Assembly: GCA_016713035.1 (NCBI GenBank)
Contig: JADJPW010000006.1
Span: forward strand, 310,001-374,000
Length of the DNA stretch: 64,000 nt
Source of the DNA: Verrucomicrobiaceae bacterium
GTDB lineage: Bacteria; Verrucomicrobiota; Verrucomicrobiia; Verrucomicrobiales; Verrucomicrobiaceae
Direction: 5' to 3'
This document shows, piece by piece, positions 29,550 to 39,351 of the stretch. The notes under the pieces are model-generated. The model was not told the origin of the DNA. It searched no databases and worked only from the letters and a program-made list of their open reading frames with translations. Each line of letters opens with the position of its first letter. Positions within the stretch are counted from its first letter, which is position 1. The translations under genes were made by a program, and so were the position numbers.

Positions 29550-32500
29550 TTACTTCATCGGATGCGCCTTGAGGATCTCGTCGGAGGTGAAGAGCATCAT
29601 GCGGCCTTTGTTGGCATCGCGGATGGCTTTGACCTGGGCGGGGGAGATGGGGGCGGCTTTGTTGCCGAAGGAGTTGCGCACAAAGGTGAGGACGTTGGCG
29701 ACTTCTTCGTCTTTGAGCATGCCGCCGAAGGGCGTCATGGGGACCTGGCCATCAAAGCGCTTTCCTTTGACCTCGATGGGGCCCATGAGGCCGAAGAGAA
29801 CGATTTTGATGAGGCGCTCGTCGTCGTCGGTGACCCAGGGGCTGGCGGCGATGGAGGGGAATGCAGGTGGGAGGCCGTTGCCATCTCCACGGTGGCAGGT
29901 CATGCAGTGCCCGTCGCGGTGATAGACCTCTTGGCCGGCCATGTATTGGGCCTGGGCGGGCTTGGAGAGGTGTTTCGGGGCGGGAAAGACGGTGTAGTCG
30001 AGGGTGACTTTTTCGGCGATGCCATTGAGGCGGTCCATGGCGGTCTTGGCGGCGTTTTTGCTCCAGTCATCGAGTGGCTTGGCGCTGGCAGCGGCGACGA
30101 TTTTCTTCGCTGCGGGCACGTCTGGGAGCCAGGAGGCAGCGATGATGGCCTCCAGGCGGACGCGACCATGTTCGTCGTTGGCGGCTTTTTCCAGCAGCGC
30201 GGCGTGATCGGCGATGCGGTGGGTGTTGTAGCGCAGGACGCGGACGGCGGCGGCACGGGCGTGGAAGTCGCTGCTGGCGAGCATTTCGCGGAGGAGGCCT
30301 TCATCGGCGGCATTGAGGCCCCAGGTGGTCCAGAGGGCTTCGAGCTTAGCGTGGGCGTCTTTTTGCACGGCGGCCCAGGCTTTGACGGCGGGGAGCACTT
30401 GCTGCGGATCGCGACCACGTAGCTCGCGGCGGGTGCGGTAGCGCTGACGCAGCTCGGGTGCTTTGAGGTTCTCTAAGAGATCGGCGATGGGGGCTCCCTC
30501 GACGGGGGCTGCTTTGACGAGAGGGCGTGAGGGATAGGTGATGCGGTAGATACGGCCATGGACGTGGTCACGCAGGGGATCGCGGGCATTGTGCTGCATG
30601 TGGCCGATGAGGACGTTATGCCAGTCGATGACGTAGAGGCTGCCATCGGGTGCGAATTCGAGATCGACGGGGCGGAAGTTGCCATCGGTGCTTTGGAGCA
30701 AATTATGGCGGTGGGAGGTCTTCCAGCCGGTGTCTGCGTCTTCGATTTTGACCTGCTTGATGCCGAGGAAGCCGATGGCGTTGCAGTAGATGAGGTCACC
30801 CTGCACTTCATCGGGGAAGTGGCGGCTGCTGACGACTTCGAGGCCGCTGGTGGGGCGCACTTTGTGCTCCGTGGGCACGAGATCGGGGGTGGAGGGTGTT
30901 TTGCTGCCAAAGGCGGGCTTCACCTGCACGGGCAGGGCGTAGTTCATGGTGGTGCCGGAGGTGTGGAGGAGGAAATCCTGACCCCACTGGTCAAAGACGT
31001 AGCCCCAGGGATTCGGGATGCTCATCTGGATGGTGCGCTCGAGCTGGCCGCGCTGTGGGCTATAGCGATAGAAGCCACCATCGACGCAGCGCACGGGGCC
31101 GTAGGGGGTCTCGATATTGGAGTGGAGGAAGACGCCCTCGCACATCATGAAGGCACCGCTGGGATCGCCAGCGTAGGCGCTGATGGCGTGGTGCGTATCA
31201 TGCGTGTCAAAACCACCGAGGATGATTTCCATTTTATCTGCCTTGTCGTCGCCGTTCGTGTCACGCAGGAGCACGAGGTTTGGCTCCTGACTGACATAGA
31301 CACCCTCTGGGGCGAATTCGAATCCGATCGGCAGGTGGAGCTTATCAGCAAAGATGGTTTCTTTGTCCGCTTTGCCATCGCCATTGGTGTCTTCGTAGAT
31401 GAGGAGCTTGTCGTTCGGCAAGGCATCACCGGGGCGGTAGTGCGGGTAGGTGGGCATCACGGCGACCCAGAGGCGGCCTTTGTCATCAAAGCTCATCTGC
31501 ATGGGGTTGGCGAGATTGGGGAACTCCTTTTCGGAGGCGAACATCTCGACTTTGTAGCCCTCTGGCACGGTGAGGGTCTTCACCGCGTCTGCGCCGTAGA
31601 GGTAGTCTTTGCTGCCGTTTTTGACGCTGGGTTGGTAATTGGTGGGCACTGCGGGGAGTGCGTGAGTCTTGCTGTCATCGACTTCGAGGCTCTTTGTTTT
31701 GCCGCTGGCGATGGCGTGGATACGCTCGTCACGCAGGGCGGCCATTTCGCGGGTCTTTTTGACCTCATCGGGGTAATTCTGTGGGCCGTAGGGGTTGTAG
31801 CGTTGGCCGTGGGTGTGGACGCCGTTGAGGATGTTGTAGTCGTTGTTCCAGAACCAATCCTTTTGCTTCACAGCCTCGTGCACGAGCTTGGGGTCCGCCT
31901 TGGATTCATAGCTGGCGTGGCCGTACATGCCGGTAGCGAGGATTTTGGCCACTTCGACATATCCAGCATCTGTCGGCACAAAACCGCCAGTGGTGAAGGC
32001 TTCACCGCCTTTGGCATAAATCGCCTTCGTCGGGGTGAAGAGGTCGATGAAGGTCAGGCCGTGTTTTTTGGCGATGTTCTCGATAGCCGCCGAGTAGAGG
32101 ATGATATTGGCATTTTCGGCATCTCCCTTCGGTAGATCGCGTTTCGCGCTCTGGTCTTCGTAGGCGACCGGGCTTACGAGAACGACGCGAGGGGCGGATT
32201 GGCCATTGTAGGCCTTTGAGAGTGTGTGAACGACCCATGCATCCAGCTCGGCCTCGAAATTGCCCACTTTGGAAGGACCATCAAAGGACTCATTGTAACC
32301 AAAGAAGGCGACGATGGTGTCTGCTTTCAGATGCGTGAGCCACTGATCCGGTGTGGAGTAGAAGCCTTTGCCGTTGTGGACTTTTTTATCGGGATGGAAT
32401 TTCTCTGCACCTGGGAAGGCCCACTGCGAGACGCGTGCCGGATGTGGGCGGAAGCCCGGAGTATCGCCGACGTGGCCCATATTGCGCAGGAGAAGCTGCT

Positions 32501-32729
32501 CATTCGGGTAGCGCAGATGCAGCTCGGTCTCGATACGGCTGTACCAGGTGTCACGCTCGGCTAGACCATTGCCAATGAGCACGATGCGCTCTCCTTTGGC
32601 GGGCGGAGCACTTTTTTGAGCACGGGCAGACGTAGCCGCGATAGGCTCTGCGCTCGGTGCATGTGGTGCCACGGGATCAGCGGCGAAAAGCGAGACCGAT
32701 AGGAGTAGGGGGGAGATTTTTCGGAGCAT
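29550..32729 (-). CDS. Secreted SGNH hydrolase/PVC-type dehydrogenase with C-terminal cytochrome c
   Basis: 1059 residues from the ATG at 32729, chosen because MLRKISPLLLSVSLFAADP is a clean signal peptide; an upstream in-frame start at 32777 would bury it. SGNH hydrolase about 45-300 (IVLIGNGLAERDTWY, VAFFGYNESFDG), PVC-type dehydrogenase about 385-770 (FDDKGRLWVAVMPTYP, DTHDTHHAISAYAG), HEAT-like segment, cytochrome c near 965 with CMTCHRGDGNGLPPAFP. It shares the SGNH-plus-propeller arrangement with 20675-25138 but lacks ThuA. Third of three related proteins on the same strand; likely one extracytoplasmic degradation system. Confidence 0.87.
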   Translation of the reverse strand: MLRKISPLLLSVSLFAADPVAPHAPSAEPIAATSARAQKSAPPAKGERIVLIGNGLAERDTWYSRIETELHLRYPNEQLLLRNMGHVGDTPGFRPHPARVSQWAFPGAEKFHPDKKVHNGKGFYSTPDQWLTHLKADTIVAFFGYNESFDGPSKVGNFEAELDAWVVHTLSKAYNGQSAPRVVLVSPVAYEDQSAKRDLPKGDAENANIILYSAAIENIAKKHGLTFIDLFTPTKAIYAKGGEAFTTGGFVPTDAGYVEVAKILATGMYGHASYESKADPKLVHEAVKQKDWFWNNDYNILNGVHTHGQRYNPYGPQNYPDEVKKTREMAALRDERIHAIASGKTKSLEVDDSKTHALPAVPTNYQPSVKNGSKDYLYGADAVKTLTVPEGYKVEMFASEKEFPNLANPMQMSFDDKGRLWVAVMPTYPHYRPGDALPNDKLLIYEDTNGDGKADKETIFADKLHLPIGFEFAPEGVYVSQEPNLVLLRDTNGDDKADKMEIILGGFDTHDTHHAISAYAGDPSGAFMMCEGVFLHSNIETPYGPVRCVDGGFYRYSPQRGQLERTIQMSIPNPWGYVFDQWGQDFLLHTSGTTMNYALPVQVKPAFGSKTPSTPDLVPTEHKVRPTSGLEVVSSRHFPDEVQGDLIYCNAIGFLGIKQVKIEDADTGWKTSHRHNLLQSTDGNFRPVDLEFAPDGSLYVIDWHNVLIGHMQHNARDPLRDHVHGRIYRITYPSRPLVKAAPVEGAPIADLLENLKAPELRQRYRTRRELRGRDPQQVLPAVKAWAAVQKDAHAKLEALWTTWGLNAADEGLLREMLASSDFHARAAAVRVLRYNTHRIADHAALLEKAANDEHGRVRLEAIIAASWLPDVPAAKKIVAAASAKPLDDWSKNAAKTAMDRLNGIAEKVTLDYTVFPAPKHLSKPAQAQYMAGQEVYHRDGHCMTCHRGDGNGLPPAFPSIAASPWVTDDDERLIKIVLFGLMGPIEVKGKRFDGQVPMTPFGGMLKDEEVANVLTFVRNSFGNKAAPISPAQVKAIRDANKGRMMLFTSDEILKAHPMK

Positions 32730-32950
32730 AAGCGAGAGGTCAGAAAATAGCGGGCTCCTCCATACGGAGCCGCGCACAAATTTGGAGAGAAATTTTGTGA
32801 AAATCGTGACTGAGTCTCACCCGATGGCCTACAGCCTCCGCTCCTTCACCGCATTTGGCTTTGAGGACGGCTACACTTTGCGCGGAGGATTCTTTTTACG
32901 TATTCCAAATATTTTTGCCAACGCACAATCACCACCTACTCTCGCCACGC

Positions 32951-33919
32951 ATGAATCCCATTCAAAAAGTCCGCCGCCCATCCCATGTGACTGTGGGCGA
33001 GTTTTTCCAGGACAATCAAGAGGCGCTGAAGCTCAAGCTCATCGGCCAGGACAGTGGTTTTTCGCGTAAAATCAGTGAGCCATCTGTCAATCGGCCCGGT
33101 ATGGCGCTGTGTGGATACTTCGACTACTTCGCCTACAAGCGCCTACAAGTCATCGGTAACTCGGAGCACAGCTATCTCTCTGCTTTGCTGCCGGCCTCGC
33201 GGGCGGACCGCTTCCGCCAGCTCTGTGGCTGGGACATTCCCTGCATCATCACCGCCCGCGGGCACAGCCTGGAGCCGGATCTCGTCGAAATCGCCAATTC
33301 AGTCGGCATTTCCGTCTTCCAGACCAGCATGGTGACGATGAAGTTCCTCAATCTAGCCACCATCAAACTCGAATGGGCCTTCTCCCCACGCATGAGTGCC
33401 CACGGCTGCATGGTCGATGTACAGGGTGTCGGCGTGCTCATTGAGGGCGAGAGCGGCAGCGGGAAAAGTGAGAGCGTCATCGGCCTGCTCCAGCGCGGGG
33501 CCAGCCTCGTCGCAGACGACGTGGTGCGGCTGCGTCTCTTTGAGGACCGTGAGATCAATGCCTCTGCGCCGGATAATCTGCGCGGCATGATCGAGATCCG
33601 TGGCCTCGGTGTGCTCAATGTCACAGCTCTCTACGGCGTCGGGGCACTGCGTCTCAGCAAGCGCCTCGATCTCATCGTTAGCCTCGTTCATAACCAAAAA
33701 ACCGAGGAGCTAGAGCGCGTCGGCATCGCCACCCGCACGCGGGAGGTGCTGGGGCTCGATGTGCCCCACGTCATTCTGCCGCTCGCCCCCGGTCGTGATG
33801 TCGCCGCCCTGATCGAACTCGCCGCCATGAATTACAAGCTCCGCGCCTTCGGTTACAACAGCGCGGTCGATTTTGATCAAAAATTGCTCAATAACATCAC
33901 CAACAACCAATTAGGTTGA
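32951..33919 (+). CDS. hprK: HPr kinase/phosphorylase
   Basis: 322 residues from ATG 32951 (MNPIQKVRRPSHVTVGEFF). HprK phosphorylates and dephosphorylates HPr on its regulatory serine. The C-terminal catalytic domain has the Walker A GESGSGKSE, DDVVRLR and the signature EIRGLGVLNV. The N-terminal domain (VIGNSEHSYL, CIITARGHSLEPDLVE) is also typical. It lies 61 bp before ptsH, the usual partnership. No other PTS gene is in view, so the pair may serve a regulatory role only, as in many non-Firmicutes. Confidence 0.95.
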   Translation: MNPIQKVRRPSHVTVGEFFQDNQEALKLKLIGQDSGFSRKISEPSVNRPGMALCGYFDYFAYKRLQVIGNSEHSYLSALLPASRADRFRQLCGWDIPCIITARGHSLEPDLVEIANSVGISVFQTSMVTMKFLNLATIKLEWAFSPRMSAHGCMVDVQGVGVLIEGESGSGKSESVIGLLQRGASLVADDVVRLRLFEDREINASAPDNLRGMIEIRGLGVLNVTALYGVGALRLSKRLDLIVSLVHNQKTEELERVGIATRTREVLGLDVPHVILPLAPGRDVAALIELAAMNYKLRAFGYNSAVDFDQKLLNNITNNQLG

Positions 33920-33980
33920 CCTTAGCGCCGCCCTCGGCCAATCAGGAAAAGTCCCCCCAAGCACCCTGACGCACCGCCTC

Positions 33981-34253
33981 ATGAGCCTCGAAAAAACACT
34001 CACGATCTGCAACAAGATGGGCATGCATGCGCGTCCAGCCGCGCAGTTCGTAAAGCGAGCCAGTAAATACCAGTGCGATATCTGGGTCGAAAAAGACGAT
34101 GAGCCCGTCAATGGCAAGAGCATCATGGGACTCATGATGCTCGCAGCAGGCAAAGGCGAGTGCATCAAAATCTCCACCGACGGTGCCGACGCAGAGGCCG
34201 CCATGGCTGACCTCGAAGAACTCGTCAAATCCGGCTTCGGCGACGTCGAGTGA
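33981..34253 (+). CDS. ptsH: HPr phosphocarrier protein
   Basis: 90 residues. GMHARPAAQF contains the histidine that accepts phosphate from enzyme I, and NGKSIMGLMMLAA contains the regulatory serine that HprK modifies. Length and both motifs are standard. It lies directly after hprK and ends 32 bp before the histidine kinase gene. Enzyme I and EII components are not in the window. Confidence 0.95.
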   Translation: MSLEKTLTICNKMGMHARPAAQFVKRASKYQCDIWVEKDDEPVNGKSIMGLMMLAAGKGECIKISTDGADAEAAMADLEELVKSGFGDVE

Positions 34254-34285
34254 CCCTGGCATGAACAATCCACGAGGAACGATGC

Positions 34286-36343
34286 ATGAAACGCTTCCTC
34301 CTGCTGCTCCATTTCCTCACGGCTGCCATTACCGCAGTCACCACCCACGGCGCTGAGCCGCTCACCACGACTGCGGCCATCCGTGCCCTCAGCCCTGAGC
34401 AGGCACGACTAGGCCCACCTGCTCGGCTCGAAGCAGTCGTCACCTTTTATCATGAGGACTGGGGCGTCCTCCTCATCCATGACGGGCACAATGGCATCTG
34501 CGTCGGCGTCCCTCATGACAAACGCCCCGCTCAGCCCTATCTCAAAGGCGAGCGTCTTCGCATCGAAGGCACCGTCTCGGAGGGCGAATTCCTCCCCGTC
34601 GTCCTACCAGACCAGATCGTGCAACTCGGCCCAGGCACGCCGCCCGTTTATGAAAAAATGAGCGCAGAGGCTCTCTTCGCTCCTGCCTTGGACTGCCACC
34701 CCGTCGAAGTCACCGCCGTCGTCAAAGGCACCTCCTTCCAGGAGCAGAGCCTCGTCGTCGATCTCCAAATCGACGGCTGGCAGGTCCGTGCGCTCGTCCC
34801 CCAGAGCCGCGAGCTGCGCCAGATCCCTTGGCAGCTCCTCGAGCGACGCGTCCGCGTCCACGGCGTCGCAGGCACCCACTTCAATGACCAGCGCCAGATG
34901 TCCGGCCGCTTGCTCTTTGTGCCCGATCTAGAGTCCTTCCAGATCGTCGAGGAGCCCCAAGCCAGCGACACACCGCCCCTCGCCACCGTCAGTGACCTCC
35001 TCCGCGTCCACACCGACCTACGCACCCATGTGCGCCTCCGTGGCCAATGCACCCACCTCGTCCCAGGCCGCGGCCTCTACCTGCGGGGCGAAGGCGGCAG
35101 CATGTTCATTCAGACTGCCCAGCCCCTCCAGGTGCAGCGCGGCGATGGCGTCGAGGTCGATGGCTATCCTCTCATCACCCACTTCCGTCCCAGCCTCAGC
35201 GCACGGGATGTACGGCAGCTCACTGGCGCAGACACCATCAGAAGCGCACTCATCCCACAGCCCTTTGACCCCTCTGCCCAGCGCAACAGCCGCGAGCAAT
35301 GCGAACTCGTCACCCTCGATGCCGAATTCATCGAAGTCATCCGCGGTCGTGAATCCACCGCCCTCATCTGCCGTGCGGCAGGGCAAGTCTTTGAAGCACA
35401 TCTCTCCCTCCCAGAGATCATCCCAGAAGACTACGCACCAGGCACCACCCTACGCCTCACTGGAATCTGCGAGCTCATCTCAGACCGCCCATTAGTCATC
35501 CCACGGAACGCCACTGGCTTCCGCATCCTCCTACGCCAGCCAGCAGACATCCTCGTCCTCGCCAGGCCCTCTTGGTGGAATGAGCAGCATGCACTCTGGG
35601 TGCTCGGCATCGTCGGCCTCCTCGCCCTCATGATCGCCGCCTGGGCTCTCGCTCTCCAGTTCATCGTCCGTAGGCAGTCACGCATGATCCGCCAGCATGC
35701 TGAAAAACAAGGCACCATGGAGGAGCGCCAGCGCATCGCCCGCGACCTCCACGACACCCTCGAACAAGAACTCGTCGGCGTGAACATGCTCCTCGACAGC
35801 ACCTCCATGAAAATGAACGGCGAAAAACCCGCCGAAGCCACTGAGACACTCGATCTCGCACGCAGGCTCCTGCGCCGTGCACGTGAGGACTCACGCTCCA
35901 CCATCCGTGAGCTCCGCAGCGTCACCCTGGAGCAGCGCGGCCTCTCCGCCGCCATCGAGGAACTGCTCAAACCGCTCGCCACCGCCGCCGGAGCCCGCTT
36001 CACCGTCCAAACCATCGGTCTTCCCGCACGGCTCCCCGGCACCATGGAATTGAATCTCCTCCGCCTCGCCCAAGAAGCCGTCTCCAACGCCGGAAAACAC
36101 TCCGGGGCCAAAAACATCGACCTCCGGCTCCAATACACCGACAGCCAAGTCCTCCTCGAAGTCCACGACGACGGCCACGGTTTCGACCTCCACACCCTCG
36201 GAGCCGATGGCGGCCATTTCGGCCTCAGCGGCATGCGTGAGCGTGCCGAAAAGATAAATGGACAATTGCGGCTCCAATCCGAACCGGGCATGGGGACTAC
36301 CGTATCCGTCACCGCACCCCGCCAACCGCGTTCAGGCCTATGA
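34286..36343 (+). CDS. NarX/DesK-type sensor histidine kinase with large extracytoplasmic domain
   Basis: 685 residues. Signal-like N terminus MKRFLLLLHFLTAAITAVT, then about 410 residues of probable periplasmic beta-rich sensor with repeated OB-like segments (LRIEGTVSEGEFLPVV, VRVHGVAGTHF, LRLTGICELISDRPLVI), a membrane helix (ALWVLGIVGLLALMIAAWAL), a HisKA_3 domain with ARDLHDTLEQELVGV carrying the phospho-His, and a HATPase domain (EAVSNAGKHSG, DDGHGFD, GGHFGLSGMRERAE). It overlaps the response regulator gene by 4 bp (ATGA), so they form a cognate pair. Ligand unknown. Confidence 0.9.
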   Translation: MKRFLLLLHFLTAAITAVTTHGAEPLTTTAAIRALSPEQARLGPPARLEAVVTFYHEDWGVLLIHDGHNGICVGVPHDKRPAQPYLKGERLRIEGTVSEGEFLPVVLPDQIVQLGPGTPPVYEKMSAEALFAPALDCHPVEVTAVVKGTSFQEQSLVVDLQIDGWQVRALVPQSRELRQIPWQLLERRVRVHGVAGTHFNDQRQMSGRLLFVPDLESFQIVEEPQASDTPPLATVSDLLRVHTDLRTHVRLRGQCTHLVPGRGLYLRGEGGSMFIQTAQPLQVQRGDGVEVDGYPLITHFRPSLSARDVRQLTGADTIRSALIPQPFDPSAQRNSREQCELVTLDAEFIEVIRGRESTALICRAAGQVFEAHLSLPEIIPEDYAPGTTLRLTGICELISDRPLVIPRNATGFRILLRQPADILVLARPSWWNEQHALWVLGIVGLLALMIAAWALALQFIVRRQSRMIRQHAEKQGTMEERQRIARDLHDTLEQELVGVNMLLDSTSMKMNGEKPAEATETLDLARRLLRRAREDSRSTIRELRSVTLEQRGLSAAIEELLKPLATAAGARFTVQTIGLPARLPGTMELNLLRLAQEAVSNAGKHSGAKNIDLRLQYTDSQVLLEVHDDGHGFDLHTLGADGGHFGLSGMRERAEKINGQLRLQSEPGMGTTVSVTAPRQPRSGL

Positions 36344-36975
36344 GCATGCCCAAGAAAACCCGAGTCCTCATCGTGGACGACCATTTCGCCACACGGCTCG
36401 GCCTCAGTGTCCCCATCAATGCCGAAAAAGACATGACCGTCATCGCCGAAGCCGGCACTGGCGGCAAAGCCGTCGCCCTCTACCGCGAGCACCGCCCAGA
36501 CGTCGTCCTCATGGACTACGACCTCCCGGATCAAAACGGCGTCCAGACCCTCTCCATCATCCGCAACGAGTTCCCAGATGCCCGCATCCTCATGCTCACC
36601 ATCTTAGAAGGTGAAGAAGACATCTGGCGGGCCGTCAGCGCCGGAGCACGCGGCTACCTCACCAAATCCAGCGAGTGTGAGCAAGTCCTCGCCGCCATCC
36701 GCGCCATCGCCGCTGGAGAGACCTACTTCCCACCCGCCATCATCGCCAAAATCAGAGCCCGTGAAAAGCGCAAGCCCCTCACCGAGCGCGAGCTAGAAAT
36801 CCTCCGCCTCCTCGTCCGTGGTCACTCCACCAAAGAGATCGTGGACATGATGAAACTCAGCATGGGCACCATCCGCCTCCACATCAGCATCATCCTGGAA
36901 AAACTCGATGCCTTCGACCGCACCAATGCCGTCGCCATCGCCATCGAGCGCGGCATCGTCCGCGTCGGCGAGTAA
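36340..36975 (+). CDS. NarL/FixJ-family response regulator
   Basis: 211 residues. Receiver domain with the acidic DDH near the N terminus, VVLMDYDLPDQNG holding the phospho-acceptor Asp and YLTKSS with the conserved Lys. The C terminus is a LuxR-type helix-turn-helix: LTERELEILRLLVRGHSTKEI, then LHISIILEKLDA. Partner of the kinase it overlaps. Targets unknown; the downstream DUF1549-DUF1501-VWA group is on the same strand 134 bp away and could be regulated by it, but that is a guess. Confidence 0.92.
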   Translation: MSMPKKTRVLIVDDHFATRLGLSVPINAEKDMTVIAEAGTGGKAVALYREHRPDVVLMDYDLPDQNGVQTLSIIRNEFPDARILMLTILEGEEDIWRAVSAGARGYLTKSSECEQVLAAIRAIAAGETYFPPAIIAKIRAREKRKPLTERELEILRLLVRGHSTKEIVDMMKLSMGTIRLHISIILEKLDAFDRTNAVAIAIERGIVRVGE

Positions 36976-37109
36976 GCACTAAGCTGCCCACTCGCTGCCA
37001 TCAGTACTCCCGACCGCTCTGAATATGGGGGACATGGGGAAAGCGGCAAAATAGAGCTAAGAAGCGCAAGGGCGGGTCGTTCACGGCCTTGTAACGAGTT
37101 CTTTATACT

Positions 37110-39296
37110 ATGAGCCCCCTCCGCATCACCTCCGCATTGGTTTTCACTCTCGGCCTCGGCACTCTCCAGGCTGCCTCCATGCCGGAAAGCCAAAAAATCG
37201 ACCAACTCCTCGCCGCAGGCTGGGAAAAGGCCGGTGTGAAGGCCAATCCGCCCGCCAGTGAGGACGTGCTCGTGCGCCGTCTCTACCTGGACATCGCGGG
37301 CCGCATCCCCACCGTCGAAGAAGTCGCTGCGTATAGGCAATCGAGCGATCCGCAGAAGCGTAGCAAGCTCATCGACACGCTGCTGGCCTCCGATGGGCAC
37401 ACCAGCCACATGTTTAACTACTGGGCCGACATCCTGCGCCTCTCCGACAACGTCAAAGGCCGCCTCACGGCCGAGGCCTACGAGGAGTGGCTCAAAAAGC
37501 AGATCAAAGCCAATACACCCTACGATCAGATGGTGCGTAATCTCCTCACCACCGACGGCGGCGTGTGGGATAGCGGTAGTATCGGCTTCTGGCAGCGGGA
37601 TGAGAACAAGCTCGACCACCTCGCCTATACCGTGCAGGTCTTTTTGGGCACCAGCATCGTCTGTGCCCAATGCCATAACCATCCCTTCGATAAATGGACG
37701 CAGATGGACTACTACCACATGGCCGCCTTCACCTGGGGCATGGACACCAAGGGCAACGGCTTCAACATCAAATCGGAGAAGCCCAAACAGCAGTTCGACA
37801 AAAAACTCCTCGCTAGCATGACGCCCAAAGAGCGGAAGGCCTACGTGCAGAAAATGCAGGCCGAGCGCAAATCCGCCGACAAGACCGAAACTGCCAGCGT
37901 CAGCCGTGAGGACATGCAGAAAGTCAAACAAGCCATGCAGGACGTGATGAAGCCCCTGCGCTATACCAGCGCGACCTGGCAGGAGGGCAAAACGCCCACC
38001 CTTCCGCATGATTACCACTACCCAGATGGCAAGCCCGGCGAAAAAGTCACGGCCAAGACCATGTTCGGCCACGAAGCCGTGCAGAAAGACGGTCAGACCA
38101 CCATTCAGGGTTTTGCCGATTGGATGGCTAATCCCCAGAACCCGCGCTTCACCACCGTCATTGCCAATCGCATGTGGAAGAAGGCTTTTGGCATTGGTTT
38201 GATCGAGCCCGTCGATGAGATGACCGATAGCACCGTCGCCAGCAATCCTGCGCTGATGGATTACCTCACAGAGCTGATGGTGGAGAAGAAATACTCGCTC
38301 AAATCCTTCCTCCGCGTGATCTACAACACCGATGCCTATCAGCGTGCCGCCACGACGCAGGAGGTGCCATTGGGTGAGACTTATCACTTCACCGGCCCCA
38401 TCCTCCGCCGTATGAGCGCGGAGCAGATTTGGGACAGCCTCGTCACTCTTAGCAAAGGCAATGTCGATGACAGCGTCGATGACGAAAATGTCCGCCTGAA
38501 CCAGTATCTCGACGATCTGGGCATGTTCCTCGGCACCATCAAAGAAAAAGGAGCCAAGGGGCTCATCGAAATCGCCAGCAAGAATGCCGATAAGCTCTCC
38601 GCCAACCAAAAGAAGCTCGATGACATGAAGGCCCAGCTCGCGGCTGCCAAGGAAAAAGGCGGCGATACGGCCGCCGCTGCTAAAGATCTCGCTCGCCAAG
38701 CCCAGCAGCTCCGTAAAGAAACCGAGCGTGATTTCCTCATCGGACTCCTCGGTGAAGAGCGTGCCAAAGAGCTACGCCAAGGCTACGCGGCCAAACAAAA
38801 CAAACAGCCCGCCAAGCAGATGCGCCCGCAGATCGACCCCAAAAAGCTCGCGAGCATGACCAAAGAGCAGCGCCGTGAATTCATCAAAAACTACCAGAAA
38901 AACAGTGGCAACAAAGACGTGAACCTTGCTACCCGCGCCAGTGAGCAGCCCAGCCCAGCTCGTCCTGGCACCTTCCTGCGCACCTTTGGTCAAAGTGACC
39001 GCGAACTCATCCAAAATGCCTCCGATGACGCCTCCGTGCCGCAGGCTCTCAGCTTGCTCAATGGCCCTGTGGCCGAAATCCTCGGCAGTCCGGCTTCCAA
39101 GCTCAATCAAGACCTCGAAAAAGCAGCGAGCACCTCACAGAAGCTCGAAACGCTCTATCTCGCCCTCCTCGGTCGTCAGCCAAACGCCGATGAAAAAGCC
39201 ATCCTCAGCCAAGTCACCTCCGAGCGTGGCGAAAAAGCCGTCACCGACGTGACGCATGCGCTGATCACCGGCAGCCAATTCCTCTTCGTTCAGTGA
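37110..39296 (+). CDS. Secreted DUF1549/DUF1553 protein
   Basis: 728 residues, signal peptide MSPLRITSALVFTLGLGTLQA. DUF1549 region: VLVRRLYLDIAGRIPTVEEV, NYWADILRLSD, and the heme-like CAQCHNHPFDKWTQMDYY. DUF1553 region: PRFTTVIANRMWKKAFGIGLIEPVDEM, FLRVIYNTDAYQR and ILRRMSAEQIWDSLV. A Lys/Ala-rich helical insert (about 250-300 and 480-610) separates the domains. These proteins are confined mostly to Planctomycetes and Verrucomicrobia, occur next to a DUF1501 partner as here, and are linked to polysaccharide degradation by association; no reaction is proven. Confidence 0.9.
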   Translation: MSPLRITSALVFTLGLGTLQAASMPESQKIDQLLAAGWEKAGVKANPPASEDVLVRRLYLDIAGRIPTVEEVAAYRQSSDPQKRSKLIDTLLASDGHTSHMFNYWADILRLSDNVKGRLTAEAYEEWLKKQIKANTPYDQMVRNLLTTDGGVWDSGSIGFWQRDENKLDHLAYTVQVFLGTSIVCAQCHNHPFDKWTQMDYYHMAAFTWGMDTKGNGFNIKSEKPKQQFDKKLLASMTPKERKAYVQKMQAERKSADKTETASVSREDMQKVKQAMQDVMKPLRYTSATWQEGKTPTLPHDYHYPDGKPGEKVTAKTMFGHEAVQKDGQTTIQGFADWMANPQNPRFTTVIANRMWKKAFGIGLIEPVDEMTDSTVASNPALMDYLTELMVEKKYSLKSFLRVIYNTDAYQRAATTQEVPLGETYHFTGPILRRMSAEQIWDSLVTLSKGNVDDSVDDENVRLNQYLDDLGMFLGTIKEKGAKGLIEIASKNADKLSANQKKLDDMKAQLAAAKEKGGDTAAAAKDLARQAQQLRKETERDFLIGLLGEERAKELRQGYAAKQNKQPAKQMRPQIDPKKLASMTKEQRREFIKNYQKNSGNKDVNLATRASEQPSPARPGTFLRTFGQSDRELIQNASDDASVPQALSLLNGPVAEILGSPASKLNQDLEKAASTSQKLETLYLALLGRQPNADEKAILSQVTSERGEKAVTDVTHALITGSQFLFVQ

Positions 39297-39351
39297 TATA
39301 GGCCCTATGAGACCTTTTTGACCTATCGCACCCATCCAACGCCACCTTTTT

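Noticed and set aside
36822..38699. A 625-codon minus-strand frame
   Set aside because: It runs antisense to the DUF1549/DUF1553 gene and the end of the response regulator gene, both well supported.
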